Source: CAADGU01 sp964581605 (GTDB taxonomy: Bacteria > Chloroflexota > Anaerolineae > Promineifilales > Promineifilaceae). Taken from it: a DNA stretch of 64,000 nucleotides. The notes under the pieces are model-generated. The model ran no database searches and was not told the origin of the DNA. It saw nothing but the letters and a program-made list of their open reading frames with translations. A program made the translations under genes and the position numbers. Shown here piece after piece: positions 52,040 through 60,357 of this stretch (positions within the stretch are counted from its first letter, which is position 1; each line of letters begins with the position of its first letter). Location of the stretch: NCBI GenBank assembly GCA_964581605.1, contig CAZOPF010000021.1, positions 1 to 64,000 on the forward strand. Reading direction: 5' to 3'.

Positions 52040-53389
52040 TCACTTGAGAATGTAGTGAGTGCCCTTTTTTGAGCCGATTTTGAGCAGGATGCTGCGGTCA
52101 ACTAAATCTTTGAGGTCCAGACGTAGGGTTTCGGCCGTCACGTCTGGGCATAGCTGCTGGTAATCCCGGCTGGTAATGCTGCCGTTTTCGCGGACAAACG
52201 TGAGGGCACGCGCCTGCCTTTCATTCATACTCTTCGTCCATTTGGGTATGGGGACGCGCTCCCGCTTGTTGCGCAGAATGACGGTGAAGAGGTGTGGCGT
52301 AGCTTTGAATTCGGGTGGTTCATGCCCGGCCAGGGTCATCTCTTCGATCATCTGGTCAATACCCAGCCCCAGCTCTTCAATGTAGCCCCATTGGAACAGG
52401 CCGCTCACCAGGCGTGGGTTGCGCGAGAAATGTTCTTCTACCAGATTGTCCAGTGTCATATAGCCAGGCAATCCACCGGGGCTGATGATTTCCAGCCGGT
52501 CGGCATACATGCGCACTTCAATGCGACGGCCGCGAATGCGGTAATCACGGTGGGCAACGGCATTGACCAGCGCTTCACGCACGGCGTAACGAGGGTATTC
52601 CAGTAGTTCCGCCCGTTCCAGGCCGTTGACAGTGGCGCCCACACGCATTTCTTCAAAAATGATGTTCCAGGTGCGTTCAATGATGCGGGCCAGGTTGCCG
52701 GTAATTTCATCTCGACGGCCGTAGCCAATTCCACCATCTTCCCCTCTTGGCTCCGTGCCGGGGAATTTGACAAAAGTGATGCTGCTTTGCGGGAAAAATA
52801 GCTGTGGCTTTTTGCCAAACAGCAATACACCAATGGCAGTGGGGCTGCCTTCCCGATTGGTGGCCCCTATTTCATAAAGCAGTTCGGCCACATCCAATGT
52901 GCGCGGTGCGCCACGTTCTTCACGGCGGGCCAGATAATCGCGGATGATGTCTGTGTCCAAATCATCGGGCAGGGCACCGGGCACAATTTCCGTTTCGTAT
53001 TCGGCCGTGTTTTTGCTGGCGGCCAGGTCACGCACTTCATCACCGCTGAGGGGGCGGTTTTGGGCGCCGCTGCGGATGAGGATGCGGCCATCGTCCAGGG
53101 CGTGGAGTTCTGTGCTGCGGAGTACTTGCAGCCCGATGAGAAGGCCGTTGCGAGTCTCCACAGAGTGCCAGGAGGTGGGTACTGGTGGGCGGCAGCGTTC
53201 GGCTGCTTCACGCAAAACGGTTTCAGCTTCTTCTTCCCAGATGGGCGTCGTGGGGCGGCCGTTTTCATCCAAGCCCAGCACGATCAACCCACCATCGCTG
53301 TTAGCTAATGCGACCAGACATTCGGCCAGTGGTTCTACATCGGCCGCCGGTAAAAAAGCAAGACGTGAACCCGGTCTTTCTTTTAACAT
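52040..53389 (-). CDS. AlbA_2/Schlafen-domain ATP-binding regulator
   Basis: The 449 residues show an N-terminal Schlafen AlbA_2 domain (ALANSDGGLIVLGLDENG), a middle part with AYRDYRIRG-like HRDYRIRGRRIEVRMY and HATPase-like region ISPGGLPGYMTLDNL, and a C-terminal winged helix (SITSRDYQQLCPDVTAETLR). Similar proteins are found as transcription regulators or in phage defence. ATG 53389 follows TAAAAT by six bases, so it is probably leaderless. It closes the toxin-antitoxin island. Confidence 0.88.
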   Translation of the reverse strand: MLKERPGSRLAFLPAADVEPLAECLVALANSDGGLIVLGLDENGRPTTPIWEEEAETVLREAAERCRPPVPTSWHSVETRNGLLIGLQVLRSTELHALDDGRILIRSGAQNRPLSGDEVRDLAASKNTAEYETEIVPGALPDDLDTDIIRDYLARREERGAPRTLDVAELLYEIGATNREGSPTAIGVLLFGKKPQLFFPQSSITFVKFPGTEPRGEDGGIGYGRRDEITGNLARIIERTWNIIFEEMRVGATVNGLERAELLEYPRYAVREALVNAVAHRDYRIRGRRIEVRMYADRLEIISPGGLPGYMTLDNLVEEHFSRNPRLVSGLFQWGYIEELGLGIDQMIEEMTLAGHEPPEFKATPHLFTVILRNKRERVPIPKWTKSMNERQARALTFVRENGSITSRDYQQLCPDVTAETLRLDLKDLVDRSILLKIGSKKGTHYILK

Positions 53390-53477
53390 AATGTTATTTT
53401 ATCACATTTATGTGGCGGCAATAGTCACAACTGAAAGGTATTGAAGAGATGATGGAGCAGCAAGACGAGTTTTGCCC

Positions 53478-53513
53478 TTGACCGATCAGCAATCAATTGG
53501 TAACATATGTTAC
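53478..53513 (+). promoter_or_regulatory. Promoter and palindromic operator of padR
   Basis: TTGACC (53478-53483) and TAACAT (53501-53506) are 17 bases apart. The perfect 14-base palindrome GTAACATATGTTAC (53500-53513) covers the -10 box. A second half-site TTAACATATA follows. Binding by PadR would block its own promoter. Confidence 0.65.
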
Positions 53514-53547
53514 TATTAACATATAGCATCATACAAAAGGTGACGAG

Positions 53548-54081
53548 ATGTCCATCAAGTTTGTGATATTGGGATTTCTGGAGTGGAAACCGTTAACAGG
53601 GTATGACTTAAAGAAACAGTTTATGGCTTCAGAAAGTTTTCATTGGTCCGGCAATAATAATCAGATTTATACGGTGTTGGTGCAGCTTTATAACGAAGGG
53701 CTGGTGAGCAAAGAGGTGCAAAATCAGGAAACTGGCCCTTCACGCAAAGTGTATTCAATTACACCAGAGGGGCAGGTGGCATTGCGCCAATGGCTACTGA
53801 CACCACCGGAACCGCCGCAGTTGCGGCATCCGTTTCTGGCACAATTGGCCTGGGCAGATCAGTTAACGGCCGTTGAACTAGACCACCTTCTCTCTCAATA
53901 CGAAAACGGGATTTATGTAAAGCTACAAATGGCTCAAGAACAGGCACAACGAGACGCCCGCCAATCACCCCAACGCACCCCGCGTGAAGAGGTGTTATGG
54001 GGGCACATTACCAGCTACTGGTCTACTTTTTACCACCATGAGCTAGAGTGGGTACGTCAGTTGCGTGTGGCAATAAGTTGA
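53548..54081 (+). CDS. PadR-family transcriptional regulator
   Basis: The N-terminal winged helix (ILGFLEWKPLTGYDLKKQFM, QIYTVLVQLYNEGLV, SRKVYSITPEG) is followed by a helical dimerisation domain (VirR/PadR C). The 177 residues fit the larger subfamily. AAAGGTGACGAG lies before ATG 53548. The two small genes that follow on the same strand may be its targets. Confidence 0.92.
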   Translation: MSIKFVILGFLEWKPLTGYDLKKQFMASESFHWSGNNNQIYTVLVQLYNEGLVSKEVQNQETGPSRKVYSITPEGQVALRQWLLTPPEPPQLRHPFLAQLAWADQLTAVELDHLLSQYENGIYVKLQMAQEQAQRDARQSPQRTPREEVLWGHITSYWSTFYHHELEWVRQLRVAIS

Positions 54082-54098
54082 CAATAGCGGAGTGAGAA

Positions 54099-54269
54099 AT
54101 GAACGAGCTATCCATTTATCAATCAGCAGCCGGGGAAACGGCCATTCTCAATGGCGATCTCTTTTACGCCGTTGGATATTCCCACACGGCACGGCCGTAC
54201 TTTGACACCCGGCATGTGGTCGTGGGCAGTGTGCCTGTTATTGAGCCTTTTTGGGCGGTTTCTGGCTAA
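54099..54269 (+). CDS. Small protein, possible truncated hydrolase
   Basis: The frame gives 56 residues, from MNELSIYQSAAGETA to PFWAVSG, with GGAGTGAGAA just before the ATG. The start resembles N-termini of Chloroflexota alpha/beta hydrolases, but no hydrolase core follows and the frame ends at TAA. It lies 17 bases after padR. It could be a real small gene or a truncated one. Confidence 0.45.
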   Translation: MNELSIYQSAAGETAILNGDLFYAVGYSHTARPYFDTRHVVVGSVPVIEPFWAVSG

Positions 54270-54295
54270 CTTATGACACTGGAGATGTTGACATA

Positions 54296-55030
54296 ATGAC
54301 TGCAATTCAATGGGTTCAAATCCCAGGTGGGGCAGTGACGCTGGCGGCAGGCGGGTATCTGCCTCAAGCAACAACTTTTAATCTGCCTGCATTCGCTATC
54401 AGCCGATACCCGGTAACAAATGCACAGTTCGGCGCATTTGTGGCGGCCGGTGGTTATGACACCCCTGACTGGTGGGCAGATGGCGGCTGGGCGGCACGAC
54501 AAAAATGGCAGTGGGGTGCGCCGCGCTACTGGTCTGATCGCAATTGGAACCGGCCGGAGCACCCCGTGGTGGGTATCTCCTGGTTTGAGGCGTTGGCCTA
54601 CGGCCGTTGGTTGAGCCAGCAGATCGGGCAAGCCATCACGCTGCCCACCGAACAGCAATGGCAGCGGGCAGCACAGGGGGACGACGGCCGTATCTATCCT
54701 TGGGGCCATGCCGAACCGGAAGACCACCATTGCAATTGGAATCGTCTGGTGGATGAGACGACGCCGGTTGCTCATTACCCAGGCGGGCACAGCCCTTTTG
54801 GCGTGGCTGATTTGTGCGGCAATGTGTGGGAATGGTGCCTGACGGGATGGGAAAGCGGCAATGGAATGCCAGACGACCGCGAACCGCGCCTGCTACGAGG
54901 CGGCTGCTGGAGCAGCGACAGCCCGCTCACCCTGCGCGTGACCAACCGCAGCCCCAAAGACCCCAATATCCGGCTGGCCCCCCATTATCGGGACCATGTG
55001 ACCGTTGGATTTCGTTGTATCTATGTATGA
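54296..55030 (+). CDS. SUMF1/formylglycine-generating-enzyme-domain protein
   Basis: The 244 residues form one SUMF1 (C-type-lectin-like) domain: ISRYPVTNAQFGAFVAAGGY, PVVGISWFEALAYGRWLS, LPTEQQWQRAAQG, DLCGNVWEWCLTGW and LLRGGCW. The two copper-binding cysteines of true formylglycine-generating enzymes are not at the usual places near the C-terminus. It more likely modifies or binds another target, as EgtB-like relatives do. GGAG lies 11 bases before ATG 54296. Confidence 0.88.
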   Translation: MTAIQWVQIPGGAVTLAAGGYLPQATTFNLPAFAISRYPVTNAQFGAFVAAGGYDTPDWWADGGWAARQKWQWGAPRYWSDRNWNRPEHPVVGISWFEALAYGRWLSQQIGQAITLPTEQQWQRAAQGDDGRIYPWGHAEPEDHHCNWNRLVDETTPVAHYPGGHSPFGVADLCGNVWEWCLTGWESGNGMPDDREPRLLRGGCWSSDSPLTLRVTNRSPKDPNIRLAPHYRDHVTVGFRCIYV

Positions 55031-55107
55031 AGACGGAATAGCCGATACCCGGTGAACGGCCGTTTCACTGGCAACACTTTCCTCGTGCCATGCCCTGTAT
55101 CTTTGGC

Positions 55108-56007
55108 TCACTGATATGGCTCTTTGAAGTCGTAAAGGCCATTTTCAACGCGCCACTGGTGGCCGCAGGAGGGGTTGGAGCAGGTGAGGCGGCCGTCCAC
55201 CGGCTCTCCCAAGGGCGTTTTGCAGGTGGGGCAGGCGAAAAAGGTGGGGGGTACGGCCGTGTCACCCGATGCTGGATGCTGCACTCCCATAAAAACACTA
55301 GGAGACAATTGCCACCAGTTACCACTTCGTTGCGCCAATGAATCCAGTTTCACCAACAAACTGGTCGGTACCGCCCTTTTAAGCGGAGCAAAGCGGTAAT
55401 GGGAGACGGTCAGGGAACGCTGTGGCACAAAGCCAACGGCGAGTAGCTGCTGGCGAATCCACTGCGGGTGAAAATCAAAGTTAAGGGCGGCAAACTCTAC
55501 TGGCTCGTCGGTAAACGGCGACCAATTCTGGCGGCCGGCCCAATAGCGGGCAATCGCTTTCAAGTTTTTTTTGTTGGCAAATTCGAGGATGTAACGGCCG
55601 TGTGGCCGGGCGATACGCGCCAGTTCGTGGAACAAGGTGGGCACGTCGGCGGCGTGGTGTAGGGTGCGAATTTGTACCATCGTCGCAAACAGACCATTTA
55701 CAAAGGGCATGTTATACCAGTTACCGGCCACGTAAATAAAGCGGGGATCATCACCTAAATGCGCCTGGGCCTCGCGCAGCAGGGAACGAGAATAGTCAAA
55801 GAGGACGACTCGATTGTAACCGTGATATTCGTCAGCGAGACGGCCGTAGCCCGCCCCAATCTCAATGAGCGTCTCACCCGACGGCGGCATCAACCGACGC
55901 AGGGCAATACGTTCAACCTGATCCTCATAATCCCGGCCCTGCCCCTCCCAAAAGCGTGTCCGATAATCCGACCCTTCATAATCACAAACAGGCGGCGTGT
56001 CATTCAT
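55108..56007 (-). CDS. Class I SAM-dependent methyltransferase with C-terminal zinc ribbon
   Basis: The Rossmann-type methyltransferase has IEIGAGYGRLADEY as SAM motif I and a GNWYNMPFVNGLFATMV segment as motifs II-III. The C-terminus has a four-cysteine ribbon: CPTC and CSNPSCGHQW, followed by GLYDF, as in Trm112-like domains. The substrate is unknown. TATAAT lies seven bases before ATG 56007 (minus strand), so it is probably leaderless. An upstream in-frame start lies inside a hairpin repeat. Confidence 0.87.
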   Translation of the reverse strand: MNDTPPVCDYEGSDYRTRFWEGQGRDYEDQVERIALRRLMPPSGETLIEIGAGYGRLADEYHGYNRVVLFDYSRSLLREAQAHLGDDPRFIYVAGNWYNMPFVNGLFATMVQIRTLHHAADVPTLFHELARIARPHGRYILEFANKKNLKAIARYWAGRQNWSPFTDEPVEFAALNFDFHPQWIRQQLLAVGFVPQRSLTVSHYRFAPLKRAVPTSLLVKLDSLAQRSGNWWQLSPSVFMGVQHPASGDTAVPPTFFACPTCKTPLGEPVDGRLTCSNPSCGHQWRVENGLYDFKEPYQ

Positions 56008-56014
56008 AGGGCGG

Positions 56015-56020
56015 ATTATA
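56015..56020 (-). promoter_or_regulatory. -10 box of the methyltransferase gene, leaderless
   Basis: Minus-strand TATAAT is followed by CCGCCCT and ATG 56007. Confidence 0.5.
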
Positions 56021-56025
56021 GCCCG

Positions 56026-56056
56026 TAGTAGAGCGATTTTGAAAATCGCTCTACCC
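56026..56056. repeat. GTAGAGCGATTTT hairpin
   Basis: GTAGAGCGATTTT and AAAATCGCTCTAC pair around a G. It separates the methyltransferase and membrane protein genes and resembles the hairpins at 31713 and 42728. Confidence 0.8.
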
Positions 56057-56057
56057 A

Positions 56058-56669
56058 TTATTCCGGATCAAGGGTGCTATTCGTGACCCGCTGCACCAAT
56101 TCTTCATTGGATGAGGGCAAATTGGCAACCAGGGCATTTAAGGGTGTAAACAACCCCTGCAATTTTGTGAATGGCACACCCAGGTCTGTCTGGCTGAGTT
56201 GAATTTGCACCGGCACATCGGTGGATACATGCACAGGCTGGTTGACGGGCACATCCAGATTCAAAGCTACCGGCAGGCTGGTATTGGCGGGCAGCGCCAG
56301 AACCACCGTGCCGTTGATGGTGCCTCCACCGGCTGGCAAAATAAAGGTGGCGTTGACATTGAGAGGCACATCTTCAATGATGCGCACATTGGTTGTGGTG
56401 GAAAGAGGGATAGTAGTATCCAGTTGCAGGTCTTTGTCTAGGGGAATGGTGGTGGAGATGGTGGCGTTACTCATCATCACAAAGCTATCATTCAACCCGC
56501 CGACGATAGGCTCTACGGTATTGTTGAGAATGACTGGGAAAAGTAGTGGCCCAATCAGCAATAAAACGATTACGAGAATGAAATTCAGCACGAAGGAAAA
56601 GATGATGGCAAACGATTTGAACGCCTCCCAGGGTTTTCCTTCCCAGACCCAGCTACTTCTTTGGTTCAT
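56058..56669 (-). CDS. Membrane-anchored protein of unknown function
   Basis: One membrane helix (residues 20-45, FAIIFSFVLNFILVIVLLL) follows a short cytoplasmic start. The rest is an extracytoplasmic, beta-rich, Thr/Pro/Asn-rich region with repeated V-P-[LV] words such as DVPLNVNATF, LDVPVNQPV and TDVPVQIQ, about every 30 residues. I do not recognise the family. GGAGGTCGAA precedes ATG 56669 directly. Confidence 0.7.
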   Translation of the reverse strand: MNQRSSWVWEGKPWEAFKSFAIIFSFVLNFILVIVLLLIGPLLFPVILNNTVEPIVGGLNDSFVMMSNATISTTIPLDKDLQLDTTIPLSTTTNVRIIEDVPLNVNATFILPAGGGTINGTVVLALPANTSLPVALNLDVPVNQPVHVSTDVPVQIQLSQTDLGVPFTKLQGLFTPLNALVANLPSSNEELVQRVTNSTLDPE

Positions 56670-56851
56670 TTCGACCTCCACTTGCGCAGCAAACAGTTGC
56701 GGGACAAGTTGACATATTATGCAAATAACATTATGGTAACACGAATGATGGAAAGTGTAAACCGTTCTGTTTCACAGGAAACAATTGCGGGAACGAGTGA
56801 TTCGAGTAGAATTGGCAAAAGTTAGTTTTCGGAAATACAAATCAAAATTGC

Positions 56852-58081
56852 ATGAATAACCAGCCAGCCAGCCAACCCTCTTCCAGTGGCAGCGCCCATA
56901 TCAATGATGTGGCTATTTTTTTGGATTTAGACAATTTAGTCATTGGGGCCAAACAAGCTAACCTGACGTTTGATGTCAATTTGATATTGGATCAGATTAA
57001 GCGGATGACGAACGGCCGTATCGTCCTCCGTCGTTCCTATGGCGATTGGCGGCAAAACCAGCAGCTGATGAAAGACCTGGCTGTGGCCGGTTTTGCCGCG
57101 CAGTCTACCGTGCGCATCAATAACTTCAGCAAGAATCTGGCCGATATGCAAATTGTAGTGGATACCATGGATACGCTGATTGATGGACATCAATACAGCA
57201 CTTACGTCCTCATCACCGGCGACCGTGATTTTACGCCGTTGGTGCAGTCGCTGCGTAAACGGGGCAAACACGTCATTGGATTGGGCTTGCGGCATACGGC
57301 CAGCAAAAGTTTTGTGCAGTTGTGTGACGAGTATGTCTATTACGAAGACATTGTGCCTTCGGCCAAATTGAATGACGCGCAGGTGGAGTTGTTGTTGCAA
57401 ACGGCCGTAGACAAACTGCTGACTGAAGAAACCCAGGTGCGGGCTAGCGTGGTGCGCCAGACCCTTTCGGAATTGAGTAACGGGGCGTTTGATAAAAGCT
57501 CCTATGCTGAAGGCAGCTTTCGTAAATTCCTGGAAAAGTACAATCATATCCTGGAAATTAAGATGGTGAATACGACACTGTACGTCTGTCGTCCGCAAAA
57601 ACAGGAAGTGCAACGGCCGTTACACGAACGCTACCGCAGCCAGCTCAAAAAAGCGCGTTTACGCATTGTGCCAATGGAACAGCGGTTTCCCATCCTGAAA
57701 GACATCATCGTCAATCTGCAAAAAAACGATCAAATGCGTTGGCGAGAGTTGATTGACGTTCTGGCCGAAAAGTATGAACAAGAAGGCAAAGACATCTCTA
57801 AAAATACGGTCAACGCCATTTTGCTGGTGGCGCGGCGGGCGCAAGTAATTCGTACCTTGAAAAGCAAATCGCTTTCTACTGCACCTTTGATTTTGGAGGT
57901 GAAAGGGGAAAAAGCGTTTCAGGAGGCGGTGATGCGTTGCGATGCCGCCTATTTGCAGGAAATGTTGGCGCTGTCTGAACCGTTTGATCTGGAAGAAGCG
58001 GCCGTCGCGCTCTACTACACTCCCGGCCATGCCCGCTACCTGAAAGTGGTAATGAAAACTTATGAACCAGAAGAAGGTTGA
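56852..58081 (+). CDS. NYN-domain ribonuclease with LOTUS/OST-HTH domain
   Basis: Residues 20-165 are a LabA-like PIN/NYN nuclease: FLDLDN, YGDW, DMQIVVDTMD and TGDRDF supply the acidic metal ligands. A helical OST-HTH (LOTUS) region follows at about 175-250 (LLLQTAVDKLL, SYAEGSFRKFLEKY). The last 140 residues are helical. It should cut or bind RNA. Start ATG 56852 has no Shine-Dalgarno. Confidence 0.88.
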   Translation: MNNQPASQPSSSGSAHINDVAIFLDLDNLVIGAKQANLTFDVNLILDQIKRMTNGRIVLRRSYGDWRQNQQLMKDLAVAGFAAQSTVRINNFSKNLADMQIVVDTMDTLIDGHQYSTYVLITGDRDFTPLVQSLRKRGKHVIGLGLRHTASKSFVQLCDEYVYYEDIVPSAKLNDAQVELLLQTAVDKLLTEETQVRASVVRQTLSELSNGAFDKSSYAEGSFRKFLEKYNHILEIKMVNTTLYVCRPQKQEVQRPLHERYRSQLKKARLRIVPMEQRFPILKDIIVNLQKNDQMRWRELIDVLAEKYEQEGKDISKNTVNAILLVARRAQVIRTLKSKSLSTAPLILEVKGEKAFQEAVMRCDAAYLQEMLALSEPFDLEEAAVALYYTPGHARYLKVVMKTYEPEEG

Positions 58082-58536
58082 GCAACCAGCTTTACTTCCT
58101 CACGATGTCCCAACCCTTTGCTATTATCAATGAAATAGAGACGTTTGGGCCGTAGGCGATACCAGTTCACTTTCGCCAGAGCCACCTGGATAGCGGGCTC
58201 AGCCTGACCGATGAAAGGGAATTTATGGGTGTATAACGTCACGGCCGTCATCCTTTCCGCGCCTTCCACTATATCCACTTCACCCTCTAACTGAATCCCC
58301 TGAATCTCTTGCCAATCCCGGTAATCCTCCTGAATGGCCGCCGCAATGATGGCTCGCTGCCCCATATTACGGCCGTGCCGGGTATGCCCCGCCGACAGGA
58401 AGTACAAATCGAAGCCATCATTGACGTAGAATACGGCCGTCGCCCACACCCCTTCCGCACCCACCGTCGCCAGCGTCATCACCCGGTGGCTGTGCAAATA
58501 AGCCAACACCTCGGCCCGCAAAGTCGCGTCACTCAC
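58060..58536 (-). CDS. Pyridoxamine 5'-phosphate oxidase-family protein
   Basis: The split-barrel flavin-binding fold is visible: VMTLATVGAEGVWATAVFYV, LYFLSAGHTRHGRNM and the EGEVDIVEG strand. Such proteins bind FMN, F420 or heme. GTG 58536 follows AAGGAG and overlaps the end of ubiX by eight bases, so the two are translationally coupled. The C-terminal end overlaps the end of the NYN gene, which is convergent. Confidence 0.85.
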   Translation of the reverse strand: MSDATLRAEVLAYLHSHRVMTLATVGAEGVWATAVFYVNDGFDLYFLSAGHTRHGRNMGQRAIIAAAIQEDYRDWQEIQGIQLEGEVDIVEGAERMTAVTLYTHKFPFIGQAEPAIQVALAKVNWYRLRPKRLYFIDNSKGLGHREEVKLVAQPSSGS

Positions 58537-59107
58537 CCTTCGCTCCTTGCCAGCGATCAAACAAATCTTCGGGCAGCGCAATATCCAGCAAATCCAACAC
58601 CCGATTCACCGTCTGGTCTACAATGGCCTGCACCGCTTGCGGCTTGTGGTAAAAGGCGGGCATGGGCGGGGCCACAATTGCCCCCATCTCCGTCACCTGC
58701 ACCATCAGGCGCAAATGTCCCAGATGCAGCGGTGTTTCACGGGGAACAATGACCAGCCGCCGTCGCTCTTTCAACACCACGTCGGCCGCCCGCAGCAGCA
58801 GATTATCGCTAAACGAATGGGCAATCCCGGCCAAAGTTTTCATAGAACAAGGAATAACTACCATGCCATCCGTCCTAAACGAACCGGAAGAAATGGCGGC
58901 AGCAATATCCATGAAACGATAATGGACATCCGCCATCGCCACCACTTGCTCCGGCGTGTAGGGCGTTTCCAGGCTCATAGTGATACCGGCCGCACTGCTC
59001 ATCACCAGATGCGTTTCCACATCGGCCACCGCCCGCAGCACTTCCAGCAGCCGGATACCATAAATAACACCGCTCGCCCCCGTTATGCCCACGATGATTT
59101 TTTTCAT
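58529..59107 (-). CDS. ubiX: Flavin prenyltransferase
   Basis: UbiX makes prenylated FMN, the cofactor of UbiD-type decarboxylases. Motifs: VGITGASGVIYG at the N-terminus, SSGSFRTDGMVVIPCSMKTL, and VPRETPLHLGHLRLM. The 192 residues from ATG 59107 are normal. No ubiD gene lies in the window. The PNPOx-like gene follows in the same unit. Confidence 0.95.
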   Translation of the reverse strand: MKKIIVGITGASGVIYGIRLLEVLRAVADVETHLVMSSAAGITMSLETPYTPEQVVAMADVHYRFMDIAAAISSGSFRTDGMVVIPCSMKTLAGIAHSFSDNLLLRAADVVLKERRRLVIVPRETPLHLGHLRLMVQVTEMGAIVAPPMPAFYHKPQAVQAIVDQTVNRVLDLLDIALPEDLFDRWQGAKGE

Positions 59108-59150
59108 TTGTGTCCTCACCGCCGGTTGCAAACCGACGTCTGTTATAGAA

Positions 59151-59265
59151 AACCTGCTCAAGCAGGTTGAAACACGCCGCAAACACGCTAAAGCGCGTTG
59201 ATACTGGCTCTGGTAACGTGCTTCAGCACGTTTTTTGTATCAGCCTATGAATTCATTCATAGGCA
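59151..59265. repeat. Cluster of short perfect hairpins
   Basis: AACCTGCT/AGCAGGTT (59151-59169), AACGTGCT/AGCACGTT with four extra T bases (59216-59237) and GCCTATGAAT/ATTCATAGGC (59244-59265) follow each other between the divergent ubiX and YhaM-like genes. The middle one could terminate transcription on the plus strand. Confidence 0.75.
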
Positions 59266-59364
59266 ATGGCGGCAGAATGAAAATTGCTGTCATTAAAGAA
59301 GGATTGTAGCCAGAAAACCTAAATCCCTCTACAATCTCATACAAATAACCTGGAGAAAACGGCC

Positions 59365-60357
59365 GTGAAAAAAACCTTTATCGCTGATTTACAAGCCGGA
59401 CATTTGCTCGAAAACGAACCTTTTCTGTTGCAAGATGTCATTACCCGCAAAACGAAAGACGGCCGTGACTACCTCCTGGGCAATTTGCGTGATAAAACCG
59501 GTCAGGTGGCCTACATTTACTGGGACGCACCCGAATATATGCTCCGCGTGGCCCTGCCCGGCCGTATCGTCCTCATCACCGGCCGCGTCAACAACTACAA
59601 AGATTCCCTGCAAATCACCATCACCGACCTGAACGAGTGTCTGAATCCCGATTTAACCGCCTTCCTGCCCGCCAGTCCCCGCCCCCGCGAGGCAATGCTG
59701 GCTGAATTAAAAGATATTGTGGGTCTGTTGGCCAAACCCTGGCACACGCTGGTTGAACGACTTTTATTGGCTGATGCGCCCTTTTTGCGCCAGTTTGCCA
59801 CCGCTCCCGCTGCCCGCAAAATGCACCACGCCTACCTGGGTGGCCTGCTGGAACACAGCCTCAGCATGGCCAATCTGGCACATACCATAGCCGACCACTA
59901 CCCTCATGTGAACCGTGATTTGCTGGTGACAGGCGCGTTACTGCACGATATGGGCAAGGCGTTGGAGTATGATGTAACACAGGGGTTTTCGTTTTCGGAC
60001 GACGGCCGTCTCGTCGGCCATATTGTGCGTGCAGTGGTCATGATCGAGCAGGCCGCCGCCCAACTGGGCAACTTTCCCGAAGCCGAGTTGCGCCAGCTTA
60101 TCCATCTCGTCACCTCCCATCATGGCACATTGGAATGGGGGTCGCCCATTCCGCCCAAAACGCTGGAAGCGATTTTACTGCACCAGATTGATTTGCTGGA
60201 CAGCCGCGTACAAGGGTACTTTGACCATCTCAATGATGATGTGAGCCTCACTGATTGGACGGCCAAAAGCAGCCTCATGTTCGGTACAGAGCTGCGCTAC
60301 CCTCCTGATTATCCCCGCTCCACACACCCCCCCACCAGCCCCACTGATCATGAATGA
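59365..60357 (+). CDS. YhaM-like 3'-5' exoribonuclease, OB-fold plus HD domain
   Basis: An N-terminal OB fold (FLLQDVITRKTKDGRDYLLG, LRDKTGQVAYIYW) precedes an HD-type phosphohydrolase: HHAYLGGLLEHSLSMANLA, TGALLHDMGKA and HLVTSHHGT. This is the order in YhaM, a nuclease acting on RNA and DNA ends. GTG 59365 lies inside an ACGGCCGT octamer, with TGGAGAAA upstream. The CinA-like fusion gene overlaps its end by eight bases. Confidence 0.9.
   Translation: MKKTFIADLQAGHLLENEPFLLQDVITRKTKDGRDYLLGNLRDKTGQVAYIYWDAPEYMLRVALPGRIVLITGRVNNYKDSLQITITDLNECLNPDLTAFLPASPRPREAMLAELKDIVGLLAKPWHTLVERLLLADAPFLRQFATAPAARKMHHAYLGGLLEHSLSMANLAHTIADHYPHVNRDLLVTGALLHDMGKALEYDVTQGFSFSDDGRLVGHIVRAVVMIEQAAAQLGNFPEAELRQLIHLVTSHHGTLEWGSPIPPKTLEAILLHQIDLLDSRVQGYFDHLNDDVSLTDWTAKSSLMFGTELRYPPDYPRSTHPPTSPTDHE

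Noticed and set aside
54305..54335. A GGGTTCAAATCCCA segment like the T-arm of a tRNA
   Set aside because: It lies inside the SUMF1-domain gene, and no acceptor, D- or anticodon arm can be drawn around it.
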